From Planctomycetaceae bacterium (GTDB lineage Bacteria > Planctomycetota > Planctomycetia > Pirellulales > Pirellulaceae): a DNA stretch of 32,079 nucleotides. Shown one piece after another: positions 1 to 7,248 of the stretch (position 1 is its first letter; the number at the start of each line of letters is the position of its first letter). The position numbers were made by a program, and so were the translations under genes. Where the stretch lies: positions 1-32,079 of the forward strand of contig JAIYDN010000060.1 in assembly GCA_027487485.1 (NCBI GenBank), written 5' to 3'. The notes below the pieces were generated by a model. That model saw nothing but the letters and a program-made list of their open reading frames with translations. It was not told the origin of the DNA and searched no databases.

Positions 1-219
1 AACTCGACGGAAGCGACGCAGAACAATCGTGGGCGTGGTAGCGGTCAGTTGTGCGCTCCGCCGAGATGAACTCGACGGAAGCGAGGCAGGACAATCGTGG
101 GCGTGGTAGCAGTCAGTTGTGCGCCCCGCCGAGATGAACTCGACGGAAGCGACGCAGAACAATCGTAGGCGTGGTAGCAGTCAGTTGTGCGCCCCGCCGA
201 GATGAACTCGACGGAAGCG
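1..219. repeat. 68-bp tandem repeat array, three full copies plus a partial fourth
   Basis: Units start at 1, 69, 137 and 205, all beginning AACTCGACGGAAGCG, so the period is 68 bp. The fourth copy breaks off after about 15 bases. Copies differ at only a few positions (for example GCGACGCAG against GCGAGGCAG, and GCGCTCCGCC against GCGCCCCGCC). The period is not a multiple of three and no frame is conserved across units, so this is not coding. The array starts at base 1 and probably continues beyond the left edge. Confidence 0.95.
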
Positions 220-553
220 GATTATCTGACGATTATTGATTGGTTGGCTCGCAACACCGTAACCGGCAAACGAGGTGTGGTAGTATCGAAGAGGCCTGAC
301 ACCGTTGATCTTCTCGTTCATCGATTCGACTCCAGAAAGAGATGGGAAAATGACGGAGTCATTCTATCTTGTTGTCTCAAGTTATTCACCCAGCAATAAA
401 GCCGCTTTCGATCTAAATGGTCCGAGATGCTGGTGAATCGATTGCTTTGGCTGAAAGATCGCGTTTTTCTGGTTGATTTCAAAGTCGAATAAGCGTCTAA
501 AAGAAATGTTACTGCGTTAGCCCCGTAATCTTCTTGAAACGAATTGAACCAAA
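220..553. other. intergenic region without a supported gene
   Basis: Between the tandem repeat and the TspO gene I see no gene I can support. Two short open frames cross it (187-399 on plus, 318-593 on minus), but both lack a ribosome binding site and any recognisable motif, and one begins inside the repeat. No clear promoter or terminator was found. Confidence 0.6.
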
Positions 554-955
554 ATGCCTTGGATCGAATGGTACAACTCACTGGCGAAACCAAGCTGGAC
601 GCCCGAACCGGCGACGATTGGAATGATTTGGCGAATTCTTTATCCGGTAATTCTCGTTACCTTTGGATTCGTTTTTGTGCAGGCATTCCGTGGCAAGATA
701 ACTTGGATGGTCGCATTGCCGTTTGCCATCAATCTCGTAGCCAACCTGGTGTTTACACCGATTCAATTCGGACTGAGAAACATGCCACTTGCAGCGGTGG
801 ATATCCTGATCGTTTGGGCAACGATTCTTTGGTGCATGGTTGCTATCTGGCAGCACAGCAAATGGGTTGCTTTTGCGCAAGTGCCTTACTTTGTTTGGGT
901 ATCGCTTGCCACAGTGTTGCAAATGAGCATCACCTGGATGAACTGGGGGAAATAG
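554..955 (+). CDS. tspO: TspO/MBR family tryptophan-rich membrane protein
   Basis: A 133-residue, five-helix hydrophobic protein. The N-terminus (WYNSLAKPSWTPEP near residues 6-19, then IWRILYPV) is the TspO/MBR signature: aromatic residue, KPSW, a helix boundary, then W-x-x-LYP. The central NLVANLVFTPIQFGLRN segment matches the conserved asparagine/tryptophan-rich helix 3 region. Family members bind porphyrins and other tetrapyrroles and are linked to stress or redox signalling; bacterial forms are usually about 150-160 residues, so this one is slightly short at the C-terminus but complete in fold. It starts at an ATG 10 bases into a competing frame (544-1005) that shows no family features. 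The gene precedes the ATPase gene by about 160 bp and is probably its own unit. The family call is secure; the ligand is unknown. Confidence 0.9.
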   Translation: MPWIEWYNSLAKPSWTPEPATIGMIWRILYPVILVTFGFVFVQAFRGKITWMVALPFAINLVANLVFTPIQFGLRNMPLAAVDILIVWATILWCMVAIWQHSKWVAFAQVPYFVWVSLATVLQMSITWMNWGK

Positions 956-1114
956 CCAGTTTGAATACCTTGGAGAGTTTGATGGCCGTTCTACAGGTAT
1001 GCTGAAACTATGCGGATTGTAGGGATTGGGCTCATGTTGATCTGCAAAAAACGCCGATCGGATAGAAATAGTTCAATTCACGCAGACGCCATCTCAACTA
1101 TTTGGAACGACCGG

Positions 1115-2959
1115 ATGTACGAGTCATTTTTCGGATTTGTCAAACGTCCTTTCCTAGCTGTCTCCACGCTTGATCGGTACTTTCCGTCAACAAGTGTCGA
1201 ACAAACATGCCAGACGACCACGCGAGCTATTTCTCGTGGCGAAGGACCGGTCGCAATTTTCGGAGGCACTGGTCTGGGTAAGACCATGTGCTGTATGCGC
1301 GTTGCCGAGAACTTTCGCAGAAATTTTGAAGTAGTAATGCTAGCAAGCTCGCAGCTTATCACTCGCCGAGCGTTGCTTCAGAGTCTTCTTTTTGAACTAC
1401 GTTGCCCCTATCGCGAGATGTCGGAGGGGGAACTGCGACTGACTTTGATGAATCGCCTTCAACCTTCTACGGAAAACCCAACCGACGGCTTAGTCTTGAT
1501 CATCGATGAGGCTCAAACACTTTCGATGAAATTGTTGGAGGAGTTGCGACTGCTGACCAACGTCGTCCGAAATGGAATCCCTCGCGTCCGAATGATTCTT
1601 TGTGGCACGATGAGACTCGAAGAATGCCTGTCTCACCCTCATATGGAATCGCTAAATCAGCGGCTGGCCGCTCGTTGCTATCTGACACCCATGAGCATGT
1701 CGGAGACGGGGCAATATGTGAAACACAAGATTGAGCTAAGTGGAGTGGACAGCTCAACGATCATGACTCGCGATGCTCTCGAAGCAATCTATCGAGGCTC
1801 CGACGGTATTCCTCGGCTAGTTGACCAACTTGCGGACCAAGCTTTGTTGCTGGCATGCAACGATCGCGAAAGACCAGTGTCTGCAGCCATGGTTGGCCGA
1901 GCTTGGTGCATGTTGCAGCAGTTACCCAATCCATGGAGCGAACCAGAATCGATTGCAAAACCAGAGGTCACCGAAAGGTTCATCAGTCAAAGCAGCCCAA
2001 CCAACGTTGTTTCGTCCTCTTTGCCAAATCCAACAACTCCCACCAACACACCCGAGCTCACCAAGACACTTGCCCATACCAGTGCGGCGAGTTCCGGTAT
2101 CGAATTTGGGCAGCTTGACGAGGAGCCAGAGACTGCCAGAACCCCCAATCCATTCTCTCCGTCCGCTAGCTTGGAACGGTATCCAAGCAACAATCCGATC
2201 GTGGATGATCAATCGTTTTCGATGCCTGAATCAAGGCGGCCGATCGAATCGAAGAAGAATTTGTTGGACGTGTTTGCTGGCGACTTCGACGAAGAGTTTA
2301 CCATCCCGGTTCAATCTTCCACCAGCTACAACGCTTATTCTGGGGCCGCTTACGGAAATCTCAACCACGATCTAAGCAGTTTTGGAACGAAGCAAGCTCC
2401 ATCGAATACTCCTGCACGATTCGAAATGGATGACGCAGACTTATTTTTGCAGGCGTCGCAACAGGGGACCAACTTTGTTCCGCCCGAAGCTGTGGATGAA
2501 ATGTATCCCGATTTTGTGTCAAACATCTCGCCTGAACAAGCGGCGAATCTCGAGCGGCAGATTGAAGATGAGATGCGAGAGCTCGTGTCGGGGCTCAATA
2601 TGAATGCGATGACCTTTGATCCACTTCAAGCGATTGCAAATCCATCGGTTGAACGGGAGCGAGACTTCGGCAGAAGCGGAACAACCGAACAGCGACTGGC
2701 TCATCAAGCTCATACGGACGTTCTTTCCTTCTCAGGGCTTCGCGAACGATCTCAGGAAGATTCCCAATACGGAAATTCAATGTATTCCAATGAAGCAGCG
2801 TCCTTAGATCGCGATGCACTGAGCGACGACCGCGACTTGTTGATTATCGAAGACGATTTGGAAGCAGTCCGCAGTGGAACTCATCAGGCAACGCAGGCTT
2901 CCTCCAAAGCCACACTTCATCCTTATGCGAAACTGTTCACGAAACTGAGAAGCTCATGA
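1115..2959 (+). CDS. ExeA/GspA-like secretion AAA ATPase with long disordered C-terminal tail
   Basis: From the ATG at 1115 (614 residues) the protein opens with MYESFFGFVKRPF, the classic start of ExeA/GspA-type ATPases; the 35 extra codons back to 1010 look non-coding. Walker A is GGTGLGKT (about residues 50-57) and Walker B is LVLIIDEAQ (about 126-134), followed by a sensor and lid region ending near residue 270. Residues about 280-600 are rich in Ser, Pro, Asn, Glu and Gln and look disordered, unlike GspA, which carries a peptidoglycan-binding domain there. The family includes secretion ATPases and the ATPase of PEP-CTERM/exosortase exopolysaccharide loci. Its stop overlaps the next start (ATGA, 2956-2959), so the two are translationally coupled. 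A role in envelope export or polysaccharide assembly is inferred from this pairing and from the downstream sugar genes. Confidence 0.88.
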   Translation: MYESFFGFVKRPFLAVSTLDRYFPSTSVEQTCQTTTRAISRGEGPVAIFGGTGLGKTMCCMRVAENFRRNFEVVMLASSQLITRRALLQSLLFELRCPYREMSEGELRLTLMNRLQPSTENPTDGLVLIIDEAQTLSMKLLEELRLLTNVVRNGIPRVRMILCGTMRLEECLSHPHMESLNQRLAARCYLTPMSMSETGQYVKHKIELSGVDSSTIMTRDALEAIYRGSDGIPRLVDQLADQALLLACNDRERPVSAAMVGRAWCMLQQLPNPWSEPESIAKPEVTERFISQSSPTNVVSSSLPNPTTPTNTPELTKTLAHTSAASSGIEFGQLDEEPETARTPNPFSPSASLERYPSNNPIVDDQSFSMPESRRPIESKKNLLDVFAGDFDEEFTIPVQSSTSYNAYSGAAYGNLNHDLSSFGTKQAPSNTPARFEMDDADLFLQASQQGTNFVPPEAVDEMYPDFVSNISPEQAANLERQIEDEMRELVSGLNMNAMTFDPLQAIANPSVERERDFGRSGTTEQRLAHQAHTDVLSFSGLRERSQEDSQYGNSMYSNEAASLDRDALSDDRDLLIIEDDLEAVRSGTHQATQASSKATLHPYAKLFTKLRSS

Positions 2960-3720
2960 TCGATGATGTCTCCCAACACGACAAGGATCGACTTAAGGAA
3001 TGGCTGCCAAGGCTAGCCCATTTCCATACGCTCATGGAGACGCAACCAACAGTCGTTCAACAGAGCATCGAGCGGGTCGAAGTGGTTAGTCCAAAGGCGC
3101 CAACCATTGTCAGCTTATCTACAGCCCAAGCTGAAGCTACTGTTCCCGTAACGCGAGCAAACCGGCAACAGATTGTCCATTTACCACTAGATGGGCTAGT
3201 GGCGAAGATGGCCAAGGTAAATCCCTTTGTGTTGGGATTGGGGTGTATTGGTCAGCGCGATCGAGAATTGCTTGTAGAGATCGCCGACGAAATCGCTTTG
3301 GGATGCGCCGCAAAATCTGGGCGCAATGCAGTGGTCATTCGAATCCGGCAAGAGAACGCTCAGGATGTTCAGCGTCAGGTAGAACAGGCGACGCCTTCCG
3401 AAACCTCCCTTCCTGGCAAGTCAAAACTGCCATATCACTTATGGCATGACTTCGGTGAATCGAAAATGGAGAAGCGAAGATGGAACACACAGCTGCTGGA
3501 ACTGCTGCGACTTCGTAAAGAGTACGGACTCATCTTGATCGATCTTGGAGATTCCGAATCCCAAGCCATCATTCGGTTGGGGCGATTATGCGATGGAGTT
3601 GTCATTCAGGTGATGGACCAGGTAAGCCCGAAGACCGTCAAGACAGCCATCCATCATTTCAAGCTGGAACAGCTACCGTTGCTGGGGATCATGTCTTTAG
3701 AATGCGTTCTAGAGAAATAA
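2956..3720 (+). CDS. degenerate ParA/CpsD-like P-loop-fold protein lacking Walker A
   Basis: A 254-residue protein whose second half reads like the SIMIBI fold of MinD/ParA/CpsD tyrosine-kinase proteins. A strand-loop-helix (FVLGLGCIGQRD, about residues 91-102, then a long helix) sits where the P-loop should be, but there is no GK(S/T). Later comes LILIDLGDSE (about 194-203), equivalent to Walker B (IIDTPP in CpsD), then a strand GVVIQVMDQVSPKTVKTAI matching the region before the last helices. Residues 1-85 are variable. No C-terminal tyrosine cluster is present, so autokinase activity is not expected. It overlaps the ExeA-like ATPase gene by 4 bp, an arrangement recalling ExeA-like ATPase plus CpsD kinase pairs of exopolysaccharide loci. 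I infer an ATP-independent partner or regulator of the ATPase; the fold is likely, the role is a guess. Confidence 0.7.
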   Translation: MIDDVSQHDKDRLKEWLPRLAHFHTLMETQPTVVQQSIERVEVVSPKAPTIVSLSTAQAEATVPVTRANRQQIVHLPLDGLVAKMAKVNPFVLGLGCIGQRDRELLVEIADEIALGCAAKSGRNAVVIRIRQENAQDVQRQVEQATPSETSLPGKSKLPYHLWHDFGESKMEKRRWNTQLLELLRLRKEYGLILIDLGDSESQAIIRLGRLCDGVVIQVMDQVSPKTVKTAIHHFKLEQLPLLGIMSLECVLEK

Positions 3721-3911
3721 ATCCTGTTGTGGCGTGGCAAAGCGAGGCATTTCGCGGCATGTCTATCGAAAGATAGAATCCAGCAATGAATGTCGACGCG
3801 ACGGAAAGCGTAGCTACAATGGTCACGCGTCTTCCATGAAACACGGCACACCTAGTCCCGGACGTGGTAACACAGCTCTGTTGACAAGGGTCGATTGAAA
3901 AGGATTCTAGA

Positions 3912-4862
3912 ATGGTTCGTTGTTTGGTTACCGGTGGGGCAGGTTTTATTGGTTCGCATATTGTTCGTGGCCTTTTGGAGGCTGGGCACAAAGTTCGCGT
4001 GCTGGACAATTTGGAGACGGGGAAACGCACAAATTTAGACGAGGTCTTAGACCGCATTGACTTGATCGAAGGGGACATATGCGACCCGATCGCGGCAAAA
4101 GAAGCCTTGTCGGGGGTAGAGCGAGTGTTTCACCAAGCCGCATTGGCCTCCGTTCCCCTGTCCTTGGAGCGACCGCTAGACACGCACCGCGCGTGCGCCA
4201 CAGGTACGCTGAATATGCTGCACGAAAGCGTGAAAGCGGGGGTTAAGCGATTTGTTTACGCCGCCAGCAGTAGCGCCTACGGAGACCAACCCACCTCCTC
4301 CAAGCGAGAAACCGACCTGCCTTTGCCACTGTCCCCCTATGCGGTTGCGAAGCTAACCGGCGAGTATTACTGCCAAGCTTATTTCCACAGTTTTGGATTA
4401 GAAACCGTTGGAATTCGCTACTTTAACGTTTTCGGACCGCGGCAAGATCCCGAGAGCCCTTATTCCGCTGTGATTCCGCTGTTCGTGAGTCGAATTCTCA
4501 CAGGACAGCGCCCCATCATTTACGGGGACGGTTTGCAGTCAAGAGATTTTACCTACGTAGCCAACGTTGTGCATGGAAATCTGCTTGCGGCAGAACGTCC
4601 AAATATAGGAGGACGCGTGATCAATGTGGCGGATGGTGGGCAAACAACACTATTGCAATTACTGACATTGCTGAGTCAAATGCTTGGTCGGTCCATCGAA
4701 CCAGACTTTCAACCAGCGCGAGTTGGTGATGTCCGCGAAAGCCTTGCGGATATCACTTTGGCCCGACGGCTTCTGGGGTACGAACCCAAAGTTCGACTGG
4801 AAGAGGGTATCAAACGAACGATTGCCTACTATCGCGAGACAGTGCGCGAATTGGTCCGCTGA
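3912..4862 (+). CDS. NAD-dependent UDP-sugar 4-epimerase (GalE/WbpP-like extended SDR)
   Basis: A 316-residue extended short-chain dehydrogenase. It has the NAD-binding GGAGFIGSH (residues 8-16), the acidic strand end LDNLETGKRTNL that selects NAD, the SSSAYG motif with the catalytic Ser near 121, and the YAVAK pair (Tyr143, Lys147). NVFGPRQDP and GDGLQSRDFTYV are typical of UDP-GlcNAc/UDP-glucose 4-epimerases of the WbpP/TviC/GalE group. It should interconvert C4 epimers of a UDP-hexose or UDP-N-acetylhexosamine for surface glycans. The ATG is preceded by an AAAAGGA-type ribosome binding site about 8 bases away, which supports the start. A glycosyltransferase follows. Family and reaction class are sure; the exact substrate (Glc or GlcNAc) is not decided by the sequence. 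Confidence 0.9.
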   Translation: MVRCLVTGGAGFIGSHIVRGLLEAGHKVRVLDNLETGKRTNLDEVLDRIDLIEGDICDPIAAKEALSGVERVFHQAALASVPLSLERPLDTHRACATGTLNMLHESVKAGVKRFVYAASSSAYGDQPTSSKRETDLPLPLSPYAVAKLTGEYYCQAYFHSFGLETVGIRYFNVFGPRQDPESPYSAVIPLFVSRILTGQRPIIYGDGLQSRDFTYVANVVHGNLLAAERPNIGGRVINVADGGQTTLLQLLTLLSQMLGRSIEPDFQPARVGDVRESLADITLARRLLGYEPKVRLEEGIKRTIAYYRETVRELVR

Positions 4863-4920
4863 CCCGTTCTAAGACGAGAGGCCGAATCCGTTTTTTCCAA
4901 CAAGCAACCCAAGCCAAAAG

Positions 4921-4949
4921 CGTCTGCTGACAAGTGATTTCAGCAGGCG
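4921..4949. repeat. inverted repeat (hairpin) between epimerase and glycosyltransferase
   Basis: CGTCTGCTGA (4921-4930) pairs with TCAGCAGGCG (4940-4949) with one G-T wobble and a 9-base loop. It lies in the gap after the epimerase stop. No T-run follows, so it is not a standard intrinsic terminator; it could be a processing or weak termination site. Confidence 0.4.
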
Positions 4950-5016
4950 ACCGCTTTGCTGCAAGTTGGAAACCGAAATCATCGCACTCAAGTTTGCAAG
5001 CTCGTACACTCCTTCT

Positions 5017-6171
5017 ATGATTGTCTATTCCGTCGTTGTTTTGCTGGTAGCCATGCTTCCAGTGTTGATGTTCCTCAAGAACAGCACCCTGTTTACGAAA
5101 GCAACCCGCGAACCTGAACTCCTTGCTGACGTTCAATCCATTCCAGTGAGCATCCTGATTCCTGCCAGGAACGAAGAAGCCAGCATTGGCGATGCCATCC
5201 GTTCACTCCTAAGCTCCAGCCATGGTCAAACGCTTGGCTCGGAAGCCAACGCTGCAATCGAAGTCCTGGTGCTGGATGACCATTCGGAAGACAATACCGC
5301 GTCGATCGTTGAGGCAATCTCCGCGAGAGATGGACGCGTCCGATTGCTTCGTTCGAAGCCTCTTCCGGAAAATTGGAATGGAAAACAGCATGCTTGTTGG
5401 CAGCTGGCCAATGCAGCTCGTTTCGAACATTTGCTATTCTTGGACGCCGACGTTCGCATGACGAGCGATGGGATCTCTCGCTGCTTGGCTGAGCAAAAAT
5501 TGCGGGATGCGCCGCTCGTGAGCGGCTTTCCGATGCAAGAAACGGGCACGCTGACGGAGAAAATGCTAATCCCGCTAATGCACTACGTTTTGCTTGGGTA
5601 TTTACCCATCGAACGAATGCGAACCACATTAGGTGTCGGTTTGGCCGCCGGTTGCGGTCAATTGTTTCTAGCCGAACGCTCGGCCTACATGAAGGCCGGC
5701 GGCCACGAAGCGATTCAAAAGACTAGGCACGATGGAATTCAATTGCCTCGCGCGTTTCGCAAAGCAGGCTTCAAAACAGATATCTTTGACGCATCCGACA
5801 TCGCTCGTTGCCGAATGTATACCTCGACGGGCCAAGTCTGCAACGGATTGCTCAAGAACGCGACCGAGGGAATTGCAAACCCAAGGCTGATTTTCATCTT
5901 CACGTTCTTGCTGGTGTTCGGATCGGTGCTTCCGATTGTTTCGTTCGTCTACGGAATCTTCGCGGGCTGGTCTTGGTTCCCGATGGCTTTATTGCTAACG
6001 GCCAGCGTGATCGCCTTCATCCCACGCTGGAACGCTTGTAAACTGTTTCAGCAATCTTACCTAGGCGCCTGGTTGCATCCCCTGGGTGTGGCATGTTTCG
6101 TAGCCCTGCAATGGGTTGCACTAGTGCGGCAGCAACTCGGGCTAACGACTGTCTGGCGAGGTCGAAAGTAA
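5017..6171 (+). CDS. membrane glycosyltransferase family 2, HpnB-like
   Basis: About 384 residues. An N-terminal membrane helix (MIVYSVVVLLVAMLPVLM) is followed by a GT-A domain: VSILIPARNEE, the nucleotide-binding VLDDHSEDNT, and FLDADVRM as the DxD-type metal site. The acceptor-side region has LPRAFRKAGFKTD and CRMYTSTGQVCNGLLKNATEG, as in hopene-associated HpnB-type and carotenoid-type GT2 enzymes. Two or three C-terminal membrane helices follow (LIFIFTFLLVFGSVLPIV onward). It likely transfers a sugar to a lipid or polyprenyl acceptor on the cytoplasmic face. I prefer the ATG at 5017, which starts directly at the helix; a TTG at 4966 in the same frame is an alternative, and neither has a good ribosome binding site. 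It converges with tilS with a 43-bp gap. The acceptor is unknown. Confidence 0.86.
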   Translation: MIVYSVVVLLVAMLPVLMFLKNSTLFTKATREPELLADVQSIPVSILIPARNEEASIGDAIRSLLSSSHGQTLGSEANAAIEVLVLDDHSEDNTASIVEAISARDGRVRLLRSKPLPENWNGKQHACWQLANAARFEHLLFLDADVRMTSDGISRCLAEQKLRDAPLVSGFPMQETGTLTEKMLIPLMHYVLLGYLPIERMRTTLGVGLAAGCGQLFLAERSAYMKAGGHEAIQKTRHDGIQLPRAFRKAGFKTDIFDASDIARCRMYTSTGQVCNGLLKNATEGIANPRLIFIFTFLLVFGSVLPIVSFVYGIFAGWSWFPMALLLTASVIAFIPRWNACKLFQQSYLGAWLHPLGVACFVALQWVALVRQQLGLTTVWRGRK

Positions 6172-6214
6172 GTCGCCTCTCGCGAATACTTTGTTTGTTG
6201 TTAGCTTTGCTCGG

Positions 6215-7246
6215 CTACCGCGCTATTGGATCTCGAACCAATCGAATGACCCCTTGGCGATAACTGACGACGATCCCACCAGGCAATTGTTGTTGGGTGG
6301 GATGCGACGAATTCTTGGAGAAGAGAATCACTTGCTCCAGCCTCTTCCAATGCCGTAAGCTCATCTCGCGCAGGGGCCATTTGAATTCATGCCAAACCAG
6401 TGTCAACACTTCTTGAAGAATTGGCCAACCAAGTTCATGAAGCAGTTGAACCGGCACTTCTAGCCGTTCGTTTTGCTTGAAAACGCAACGCGAATCGGAC
6501 CGCCAACGCTCGAGCCAACATCGGGCTTGTTGTTCCAGCTCGGCATGTTGCTGAGCGATCAAATCGCAGGCCTGTAGCAAACGACGATCAAGAGAATTAT
6601 CGCCTGAAAACGATCGCAGCATGGGCAGAAGTTCGTGTCGAATGCGATTGCGTGTGTAATTGCAAAGCGCGTTCGAAGCATCGACTCGGTAAGGCAATTT
6701 TCGTTCGTCCAGGTAAGCCAGAATGTCCTGACGCGACAGGTGCAGCATAGGACGTATCATGTGAAGCGTGGAAGAGATTGCTTTCGACGGCCGCATGCCG
6801 GCAAGCCCCCGTGGGCCGCTGCCTCGTAGCAGATTATGCAGGAAGGTTTCGACTTGATCGTCTGCATGATGAGCCAGCACAATCCATTTGGCGTCCAAGT
6901 CGGTTGCTGATTGAACTAGAAAGTTGCGACGTAGATTTCGCAGGTAATTTTCTGATTGGTTTTCGCGTTCGTCCATGGTGGCAACTTGGCACACGCATGG
7001 CAGAGCAAACTGTTTCGCGATCGTCTCGACAAAAAGCTGATCGCGATCACTGTCTTCACCGCGGAGCCCATGATTGAAATGAGCCACGACGATCTTCGTC
7101 GGATCCGGTCTCAGTGCAACCAACGCATCCAAAAGGGCGGTACTATCCGCACCACCGCTCACGGCCACTACCAATTTATCCTCGTGCCAGCTCGCTAGCG
7201 GCCAAGCATCGGTCAACCGCTGGCGAAATTGCGACGTGATCGTCAT
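6215..7246 (-). CDS. tilS: tRNA(Ile)-lysidine synthase
   Basis: A 343-residue N-type PP-loop ATPase. KLVVAVSGGADSTALLDAL (about residues 24-42) holds the SGGxDS pyrophosphatase loop, and VAHFNHGLRGEDSDRDQLFVE and VLAHHADDQVETFLHNLLRGSG are the other TilS signatures. The C-terminal half contains the helical substrate-recognition region. TilS adds lysine to C34 of the CAU anticodon of tRNA-Ile2, converting it to AUA reading, and is essential in most bacteria. The length suits the shorter TilS forms, which lack the full E. coli C-terminal domain. It begins two bases after the stop of the upstream symporter gene, so it is probably cotranscribed with it and translationally coupled. The functional link between the two is not obvious. 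The assignment is secure. Confidence 0.96.
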   Translation of the reverse strand: MTITSQFRQRLTDAWPLASWHEDKLVVAVSGGADSTALLDALVALRPDPTKIVVAHFNHGLRGEDSDRDQLFVETIAKQFALPCVCQVATMDERENQSENYLRNLRRNFLVQSATDLDAKWIVLAHHADDQVETFLHNLLRGSGPRGLAGMRPSKAISSTLHMIRPMLHLSRQDILAYLDERKLPYRVDASNALCNYTRNRIRHELLPMLRSFSGDNSLDRRLLQACDLIAQQHAELEQQARCWLERWRSDSRCVFKQNERLEVPVQLLHELGWPILQEVLTLVWHEFKWPLREMSLRHWKRLEQVILFSKNSSHPTQQQLPGGIVVSYRQGVIRLVRDPIAR

Positions 7247-7248
7247 GG

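Noticed and set aside
187-399. 70-codon open frame at the end of the 68-bp repeat
   Set aside because: It begins inside the repeat, has no ribosome binding site and no recognisable motif; the repeat period is not a multiple of three.
318-593. 91-codon open frame on minus overlapping the TspO start
   Set aside because: No motif and no ribosome binding site; it overlaps the start of a clear gene.
3881-3909. TTGACA with 17-base spacing before the epimerase start
   Set aside because: The -10 would be ATTCTA right next to the ATG, so transcription would start inside the gene; the match is probably chance.
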